12,791 bases of DNA, taken from positions 4,660 through 17,450 of the forward strand of contig DFCM01000123.1 of assembly GCA_002366995.1 (NCBI GenBank), in the 5' to 3' direction. The translations under genes were made by a program, and so were the position numbers. The notes beneath the pieces are model-generated. The model worked only from the letters and a program-made list of their open reading frames with translations, did not search any database and was not told the DNA's origin. This document shows, piece after piece, positions 7,579-12,791 of this stretch. Each line of letters begins with the position of its first letter. Position 1 is the stretch's first letter. The DNA comes from a bacterium UBP3_UBA3054 (GTDB taxonomy: Bacteria; Auribacterota; UBA3054).

Positions 7579-10059
7579 ATGATCTCAGTGCGAGGGGCCC
7601 GCGAACATAACCTGCGGAATATCAGCGTCGATATTCCGCACAATTCTCTTACCGTGATAACGGGGCTTTCCGGCTCCGGAAAATCCAGCCTCGCTTTGGA
7701 CACGCTTTTCGCGGAAGGGCAGAGGCGTTTCATGGAGAGTCTCTCCAGCTACGCCAGGCAGTTCCTCGGCATTTTGCAGAAGCCGAAAGTCGACCGCATC
7801 ATTGGCCTCTCCCCCGCCATCGCCATCCAGCAGAGGATGGGCAACACGAGCCTCAGGTCAACGGTCGGCACTGCGACCGAGATCCACGACTATCTTAGGG
7901 TGCTCTTTTCGCAGCTGGGCGTCCCCCACTGCCCGAAATGCGGCGCCGCCATCACCCCCCAGACTCCCGAGGAGATCATAGAGGCGATCCTCGCCCTCCC
8001 GGAAGGCGAGAAGATCGAGATACTCTCCCCTCTCGTCAGAGGCAAAAAGGGCGAACACAAGGAACTCTTGGCCAAAGCCAGGCGCGAAGGCTTCCAGCGA
8101 GTCAGGATCGACGACGTTGAATATCTCCTGGACGAAGCGCCCTCCTTGGCCCGCTACAATCTTCACACGATCGAAGTGGTCGTCGACCGCCTCATCGTGC
8201 GGCCGGACATCCGGCGCCGCCTCGCGGACTCCGTCGAGACCGCCCTCAAGCTCGGCGAGAATTCCCTCGTCGTGCACAAGCTCAATGGCGGCGACCTTTT
8301 CTTCTCCGGAAACTACGCCTGCCCCAATTGCCGCGACGGCGAAGAGCTTCCCAAAATGGAGCCGAGGCTTTTCTCCTTCAACAGCCCCTACGGTTTCTGC
8401 CCGACCTGCTTCGGACTCGGCGTCATGTATTTCGACATGAACCAGGTCTGCCCGGAGTGCCACGGCGAAAGACTGAACGCTTACAGCCGCGCCGTGACTC
8501 TGAACGGAAAGACCATCGTTGACATAGGCAAGATGCCGCTTACCCAGGCGGCGGAATTTTTCAGCGATCTCACGAAAAACTTAAAGGGCGAAAAGAAAGA
8601 GATTACCCGCGACATCCTAAGGGAAGTCAACAACCGCCTCGGTTTCCTCAACACCGTGGGTTTGGGTTACCTCAATCTCTCGAGAAACTCGATCTCGCTC
8701 TCTGGCGGCGAAGCCCAGAGGATCAGGCTCTCAAGTCAGATAGGCACGGGCCTCACGGGCGTCCTGTACGTCCTGGATGAACCGACCATCGGGCTTCATC
8801 CCAGAGACAACCAGAAGCTCCTGGAAGCCTTGAAGCAGTTAAGAGACCTTAACAACACCGTGGTGGTGGTCGAGCATGACGCGGAAGTCATAAGCAGCGC
8901 CGACTACGTGGTGGACATGGGCCCGGGCGCAGGAAAACTCGGAGGGAACGTCATCTTCCAGGGACCCTATAAGAAGCTTTTGAAGTGCAAGGAGTCCCTC
9001 ACCGCCGACTATATGAGCGGAAAAAGGGTGATCGCTGCCCCGCATTACCGCCCGGTTGGCCCTAAAACGCCCTCTCTTACGCTAAAAGGGGCCTCTCACA
9101 ACAACCTCAAGAACTTGACCGTCCGTTTCCCCTTAGGCCGCTTAATCTGCGTCACAGGCGTTTCCGGCTCGGGCAAATCCTCGCTCGTGACCGACACCCT
9201 GCTCCCGGCTCTTAGGAAGCACTATCATAAGGCGAACGTCACGCCCGGCGCCTTCAAGGAAATAGAAGGGCTTAAGAACCTCGACAAGGTCATCCTGGTC
9301 GATCAGTCCCCTCTCGGCCGCACGCCGCGCTCCAACCCCGCGACCTACACGGAAGCCTTCACGCACATCAGGAATCTCTTCGCCCAGGTCCCGGAAGCGA
9401 AAGTGAGGGGCTACAAGCCCGGACGCTTCTCCTTCAACGTCAAGGGCGGGCGCTGCGAGGAGTGCGAAGGCTCGGGCGTAAAGCGCGTCGAGATGCATTT
9501 CCTGCCCGACGTCTTCGTCACGTGTGACAAATGCGAGGGGAAACGCTATAATAAAGAAACGCTGGAAATTAAATATCGCGGGAAGAGCATCGCGGACGTA
9601 CTTGACATGCCCCTTTCCGAAGCGAAGGAGTTCTTCAAGCACCACAAAGTGCTTTACCGCATATTGGACACGATTTCCGAAGTGGGACTGGACTACATCA
9701 CTCTTGGCCAGCACGCCACCACGCTTTCAGGCGGCGAAGCCCAGAGGGTTAAACTTTCCTACGAGCTCGCGAAAATGGACACCGGCAGGACGCTCTACGT
9801 CCTGGACGAACCGACGACCGGACTTCATTTCGCGGACGTCGAGCGTCTTTTGCAAGTTTTGCAGAAACTTGTCGATGCCGGCAACACCGTCATCGTTATA
9901 GAACACAACCTTGATTTTATCAAGTGCGCCGATTACATCATCGACCTCGGCCCCGACGGCGGAGCGGCGGGAGGACAACTCCTCGCCTGCGGTTCGCCCA
10001 TGGAAGTCGCCGCGGATCCGAAAAGCGTGACCGGCCGCTTTTTGAGGAGTAAGCTATGA
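7579..10059 (+). CDS. uvrA: Excinuclease ABC subunit A, shortened form (826 aa)
   Basis: UvrA is the damage-sensing ATPase dimer that loads UvrB in nucleotide-excision repair. Both ABC ATPases are complete: Walker A GLSGSGKSS (29-37) and GVSGSGKSS (527-535), signatures LSGGEAQRIRL (374-384) and LSGGEAQRVKL (716-726), Walker B VLYVLDEPTIGLH (395-407) and TLYVLDEPTTGLH (738-750), and the VEHD and IEHN switches. The UvrB-binding region (about 118-230, beginning CPKCG) is present, arguing against the UvrA2 class that lacks it. Zinc-type cysteine pairs lie at 248/251, 274/277, 291/294, 626/629 and 649/652. The protein is about 114 residues shorter than E. coli UvrA (940). The loss maps to one place: CPTC (274-277) is followed after only 13 residues by CPEC (291-294), where E. 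coli has about 125. There is no frameshift. GGGAG at 7565-7569 lies 9 bases before the ATG, 3 bases after accA. The stop overlaps the mreB start. Confidence 0.96.
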   Translation: MISVRGAREHNLRNISVDIPHNSLTVITGLSGSGKSSLALDTLFAEGQRRFMESLSSYARQFLGILQKPKVDRIIGLSPAIAIQQRMGNTSLRSTVGTATEIHDYLRVLFSQLGVPHCPKCGAAITPQTPEEIIEAILALPEGEKIEILSPLVRGKKGEHKELLAKARREGFQRVRIDDVEYLLDEAPSLARYNLHTIEVVVDRLIVRPDIRRRLADSVETALKLGENSLVVHKLNGGDLFFSGNYACPNCRDGEELPKMEPRLFSFNSPYGFCPTCFGLGVMYFDMNQVCPECHGERLNAYSRAVTLNGKTIVDIGKMPLTQAAEFFSDLTKNLKGEKKEITRDILREVNNRLGFLNTVGLGYLNLSRNSISLSGGEAQRIRLSSQIGTGLTGVLYVLDEPTIGLHPRDNQKLLEALKQLRDLNNTVVVVEHDAEVISSADYVVDMGPGAGKLGGNVIFQGPYKKLLKCKESLTADYMSGKRVIAAPHYRPVGPKTPSLTLKGASHNNLKNLTVRFPLGRLICVTGVSGSGKSSLVTDTLLPALRKHYHKANVTPGAFKEIEGLKNLDKVILVDQSPLGRTPRSNPATYTEAFTHIRNLFAQVPEAKVRGYKPGRFSFNVKGGRCEECEGSGVKRVEMHFLPDVFVTCDKCEGKRYNKETLEIKYRGKSIADVLDMPLSEAKEFFKHHKVLYRILDTISEVGLDYITLGQHATTLSGGEAQRVKLSYELAKMDTGRTLYVLDEPTTGLHFADVERLLQVLQKLVDAGNTVIVIEHNLDFIKCADYIIDLGPDGGAAGGQLLACGSPMEVAADPKSVTGRFLRSKL
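10044..10049 (+). promoter_or_regulatory. Strong Shine-Dalgarno fixing the mreB start
   Basis: GAGGAG lies inside the end of uvrA, 6 bases before the ATG at 10056, which overlaps the uvrA stop as ATGA. The good site and the overlap support this start rather than the in-frame GTG at 10083, so the MreB N-terminal extension is probably real. Confidence 0.75.
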
Positions 10060-11135
10060 AAAACAGATCCTTCGGTTCAGGAGTGAGGGATTCCTTCCTG
10101 AACGTCTCGGGAAAATTCCTGGGCGCTCTCGCCTCCGACATCGGCGTTGACCTTGGCACCGCCAACACGATCGTCTATGTCTCCGGCATGGGCGTCGTGG
10201 TCAACGAGCCCACGATCGTCGCCATCAACAACAAGACTGGCGAGATCATCGCCATCGGAAAAGAAGCGCAGTGCATGCTCGGCCGCACGCCAGGCATCAT
10301 CGACACCCTGCGTCCCATGAAAGACGGCGCCGTCGCGAACCCCAACGTCACGGAAGAGATGCTCCGCACCTTCATCCGCCGCGCCCACAGCAGGCACTCC
10401 GTCGTTCCGCCGAGGATCGTCATCGCCGTCCCCTCCTCCATCACCGAGCTTGAGCGCCAGGCCGTCAAATCCGCGGCCGAAAGAGCCGGCGCCAGGAAAG
10501 TCTACTGCATTGAGCAGGCCATGGCGGCCGCCATTGGATCGGGCCTTCCGGTCCACGATCCTTCCGGCAACATGATCATCGACATCGGCGGCGGCACGAC
10601 GGAAGTCGCCATCACCTCCCTTTCCGGCACGGTCTATTCCAAATCGCTCCGTGTGGCCGGCAACGAGATGAACGACGCCATCGTCCAGTACATGAAGCGC
10701 GAATACAACCTGCTCATCGGCGAACAGACCGCCGAGGAACTGAAGATCGCCATCGGCTCCGCCTATCCTCTGGGCGAAAACGAAATGAAGAAGGAAGTCC
10801 GCGGCCGCGACCTCAACGTCGGCCTGCCGAAGACCATCACCATTTCAAGTACCGAGATCCGCCAGGCCCTGAAGGATCCTGTCGACGCCATCGTCAACTC
10901 CGTCAGGGACGCGCTTGAGCAGTGCCCGCCGGAACTCTCCGCCGACCTTCTCGACCACGGCCTTATGCTGGCCGGCGGCGGCGCGCTCTTGAGAGGCCTC
11001 TACAAACGCATCGAGAACGAGACCGGCCTTTCCGTCTCCATCGCCGACGAGCCGCTTTTGGCCGTCGCCAAGGGCACGGGTTTCATCGTCGAAAGAGAGG
11101 ACGTGCTGGAGAAACTGGCGCTCGTCAATCTCTGA
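10056..11135 (+). CDS. mreB: Rod-shape-determining actin-like protein MreB
   Basis: MreB forms membrane-bound filaments that position the elongasome and keep cells rod-shaped. The 359-residue protein has the actin-fold nucleotide motifs: phosphate 1 DIGVDLGTANT (28-38), the PMKDGAVAN connector, phosphate 2 DIGGGTTEVAI (176-186) and the adenosine motif LAGGGALLRG (305-314). The GEQTAEELKIAIGSAYPL segment is typical of MreB. Residues 1-27 form a longer lead than usual; in E. coli the equivalent Asp is about residue 12. The segment FLNVSGKFLGALA could be an amphipathic membrane-targeting helix (inference). The gene overlaps uvrA by 4 bases and is the last gene before a strong terminator. mreC, mreD, pbp2 and rodA do not follow, unlike the common mre cluster. 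The family is secure; a paralogue such as Mbl cannot be excluded by sequence alone. Confidence 0.96.
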   Translation: MKNRSFGSGVRDSFLNVSGKFLGALASDIGVDLGTANTIVYVSGMGVVVNEPTIVAINNKTGEIIAIGKEAQCMLGRTPGIIDTLRPMKDGAVANPNVTEEMLRTFIRRAHSRHSVVPPRIVIAVPSSITELERQAVKSAAERAGARKVYCIEQAMAAAIGSGLPVHDPSGNMIIDIGGGTTEVAITSLSGTVYSKSLRVAGNEMNDAIVQYMKREYNLLIGEQTAEELKIAIGSAYPLGENEMKKEVRGRDLNVGLPKTITISSTEIRQALKDPVDAIVNSVRDALEQCPPELSADLLDHGLMLAGGGALLRGLYKRIENETGLSVSIADEPLLAVAKGTGFIVEREDVLEKLALVNL

Positions 11136-11154
11136 TAAGAGCGAAAACGGAAAT

Positions 11155-11188
11155 AAAAAAGGGCCTCCCATCCGGGAGGCCTTTTTTT
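11155..11188. terminator. Rho-independent terminator, bidirectional by symmetry
   Basis: A perfect 8-bp stem, GGCCTCCC (11162-11169) with GGGAGGCC (11174-11181), closes a 4-base ATCC loop. Six A precede it (11155-11160) and seven T follow (11182-11188), so the hairpin ends in a U-run when transcribed either way. It lies 19 bases after the mreB stop. On the - strand it meets the end of the convergent gene, whose stop codon at 11187-11189 uses two bases of the T-tract. Confidence 0.95.
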
Positions 11189-12791
11189 ATTCCTTCTCTT
11201 TCGGAAGGAATTGCTCGAGGCAGGAAAGGTCGATCTCCACGTTGATGGAATCAACGAAACGCTCGACGCACTCAACGTAAGATTTGTCGTTCTCGGCGCA
11301 ATACTTTCTTATAACGCTGACGGCCTCCAAGTACTTCTCAGGAGTGATGGCGTGGCTTTTACCGCCGTCGACGACCTCCTTAAGGAAAAGATCTATCTCC
11401 TCGTTCCGTTTGTTTCTGGCTTTTATGAATCCGCTCAGAAGCCCAGCGGCTTTCTCAAGCTCCCGCACTTTTCCTGACACTTTAGCATAGGCGTCCCTGA
11501 GCTCGGGTATGTTTCTTTCATGCAGAACCGCTCTCAGATCTTCCAGCACAGTTTTGTGATTGGCGATATCCTGCCTGATCTGGCCCAAGATCTTACCGTT
11601 CTCTAAACGCTCGCGATAATCGTAGTTCGAAAGTTCCCTTATCCTCCGTTCGAACGCTTCGTTCCTATTATCGTATCTATGCCACAGCGTTTCTTTCCAA
11701 TAAGTGTTCGTTTTTATTATGCAGATGAGCAAATGTTCCAGCTCGCGGATCCTGTCGTTCATCACCACAAGGCAGTCTTGATAACTCCTGTCGACGGCGT
11801 AAAGGGTGTTTGTATCCTTGGTGCCGTAATGAAATCCGGGCATGGCGAAAGGCCCTATTTCTGGCTTTTCCACCATGGCGACGAGCTTGCCGGAAGTCTT
11901 CTCCCTGACGATCCTCATCGGAACGTTACCGACCTTCTCGACGCCGTCGCTTGAGGCAAATTCAGCGTAAACGATCTTTAACCATCCGTAATCGCTGACC
12001 GTTTCGTAAAAAAAGCGGTTGGCGACAAACATGGCGATCAAATTGTTCTCAAATGGGACGCAGAGGTGCATGCGGGCATAAGCGCGCGCTGAAAACAGCT
12101 CGAGAGCGTTGCGCCCGTCAAGGTCGCCGCAGGCTGTCAAGTGCCTGACAGCCGGCTCCCAGCGCCCAATAGCGGCGTTGGCGCGTCCGGCAATGAAATT
12201 GTAGTGTCTGTCTTTCATATAGGACGGGGAACACTTTTCCAATTTTTCCGCGGCGCCTGACATGTCACCCTCCTGAAAAAGGCGCGTTCCGCTTTTATAG
12301 TAGCACTCGTCGATCTGCCCTCTCTCGGCGATCGGCAATGGCGCCTTAAGCCCGTTGTAGCGCTCGAAAGTTTCCAGTGCCTCCTCGTAGTCGCCATTGG
12401 CGTAATAGGCCTCGAAATTCTCGGTCAGGCAGCGTTCGAGTTTGCCCTTGACAACTTCTAGAGCCTCCGGCTTTTCCTTTATGAGCTGCTCAAACTTATC
12501 CCTGGCGGACACAAAGTTCCCTTTTGCCATGAATTCGTCCGCTTCCCTGCCAAGCACCCTGACGAGGCATTTCTTCCTGGCTCTTTCCAGGACATCCTCG
12601 GCCCTTTTGTAGGCCTTTGTCTCCCCGCAGGCGCTAACTAGCATCGAGATCTTGTTGAGCACTTCGACATCGTTGGTCAGCGCCACGTTTTTCATGACGT
12701 CAAGTATATAGCGTTCCGCCGTCTTTTCGTCCATCTGATTTTTAAGGCGCTCAAGTCCGGCGTCGACGGAACCGGCGGCCGGTGTACCGCC
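11187..12791 (-). CDS. Unnamed TPR/coiled-coil protein, 5' end cut by window edge
   Basis: I recognise no named family. The first Met in view is at 12734, but the frame stays open to the window end (GGTPAAGSVDAGLERLKNQ precedes that Met) and no good Shine-Dalgarno stands before it, so I call the gene partial with its start beyond the right edge. At least 534 residues are visible. Numbering from the visible Met, TPR-like helical pairs occur near 63-90 (READEFMAKGNFVSARDKFE), 103-128, 144-170 and 178-203. A middle section (about 210-325) is mixed, including PMRIVREKTSGKLVAMVEKP. The rest, about 328-450, is charged and helical, likely coiled coil. No signal peptide or membrane span is visible, though the true N-terminus is missing. 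Codon choice looks less GC-biased than in the + strand genes. It is convergent with mreB and shares its terminator. TPRs suggest a scaffold or partner-binding role, but nothing identifies the partner. Confidence 0.85.
   Translation of the reverse strand, partial: GGTPAAGSVDAGLERLKNQMDEKTAERYILDVMKNVALTNDVEVLNKISMLVSACGETKAYKRAEDVLERARKKCLVRVLGREADEFMAKGNFVSARDKFEQLIKEKPEALEVVKGKLERCLTENFEAYYANGDYEEALETFERYNGLKAPLPIAERGQIDECYYKSGTRLFQEGDMSGAAEKLEKCSPSYMKDRHYNFIAGRANAAIGRWEPAVRHLTACGDLDGRNALELFSARAYARMHLCVPFENNLIAMFVANRFFYETVSDYGWLKIVYAEFASSDGVEKVGNVPMRIVREKTSGKLVAMVEKPEIGPFAMPGFHYGTKDTNTLYAVDRSYQDCLVVMNDRIRELEHLLICIIKTNTYWKETLWHRYDNRNEAFERRIRELSNYDYRERLENGKILGQIRQDIANHKTVLEDLRAVLHERNIPELRDAYAKVSGKVRELEKAAGLLSGFIKARNKRNEEIDLFLKEVVDGGKSHAITPEKYLEAVSVIRKYCAENDKSYVECVERFVDSINVEIDLSCLEQFLPKEKE

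Noticed and set aside
8401..8463. uvrA as a pseudogene or frameshifted gene because of its short length
   Set aside because: The frame is continuous, both ATPase halves and the C-terminus are intact, and the loss is one clean in-frame segment.
9142..9714. 190-codon - strand frame opposite the second ATPase of uvrA
   Set aside because: Antisense shadow; the + frame carries Walker and zinc motifs throughout.

Overview
The window is wall-to-wall coding sequence from a GC-rich, Gram-negative-type bacterial chromosome. Eight genes lie head to tail on the + strand: pnp (5' end cut off), dut, two unnamed exported proteins, a LysM/YkuD L,D-transpeptidase, accA, uvrA and mreB. After them comes a strong rho-independent hairpin, and then one convergent gene on the - strand that runs off the right edge. 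I saw no tRNA, rRNA, mobile element, CRISPR array or prophage signal, and no gene-free stretch over 300 bases. The rod-shape gene mreB, an L,D-transpeptidase and Sec-exported proteins point to a walled bacterium with a periplasm. The style of the PNPase, the Ala/Glu-rich exported proteins and the odd operon mix would fit a PVC-type lineage such as Lentisphaerota. That placement is a low-confidence guess and no marker here proves it.

Left part (1-2251): PNPase lacks only its N-terminal ~100 or so residues. dUTPase starts inside the last codons of pnp, with an 8-base overlap. Middle part (2309-6619): two consecutive secreted proteins, which I read as diverged paralogues, followed by a membrane-anchored L,D-transpeptidase. 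The two share a core that resembles the gluzincin 'peptidase MA' fold, but the metal-binding HExxH position is degenerate in both. Each carries different low-complexity charged tails. Right part (6622-11135): accA, uvrA and mreB follow almost without gaps (2 nt, 3 nt and a 4-nt ATGA overlap), so they are probably co-transcribed and translationally coupled.

The operon joins RNA turnover, dUTP removal, fatty-acid precursor synthesis, nucleotide-excision repair and cell-shape/envelope functions. The envelope genes (exported pair, L,D-transpeptidase, mreB) are the coherent subset. The most interesting points are the unnamed degenerate-peptidase-like exported pair beside an L,D-transpeptidase, and a UvrA missing about 110 residues between two conserved zinc-type cysteine pairs while every ATPase motif is intact. 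Also notable is the terminator whose T-tract overlaps the stop codon of the convergent TPR/coiled-coil gene.
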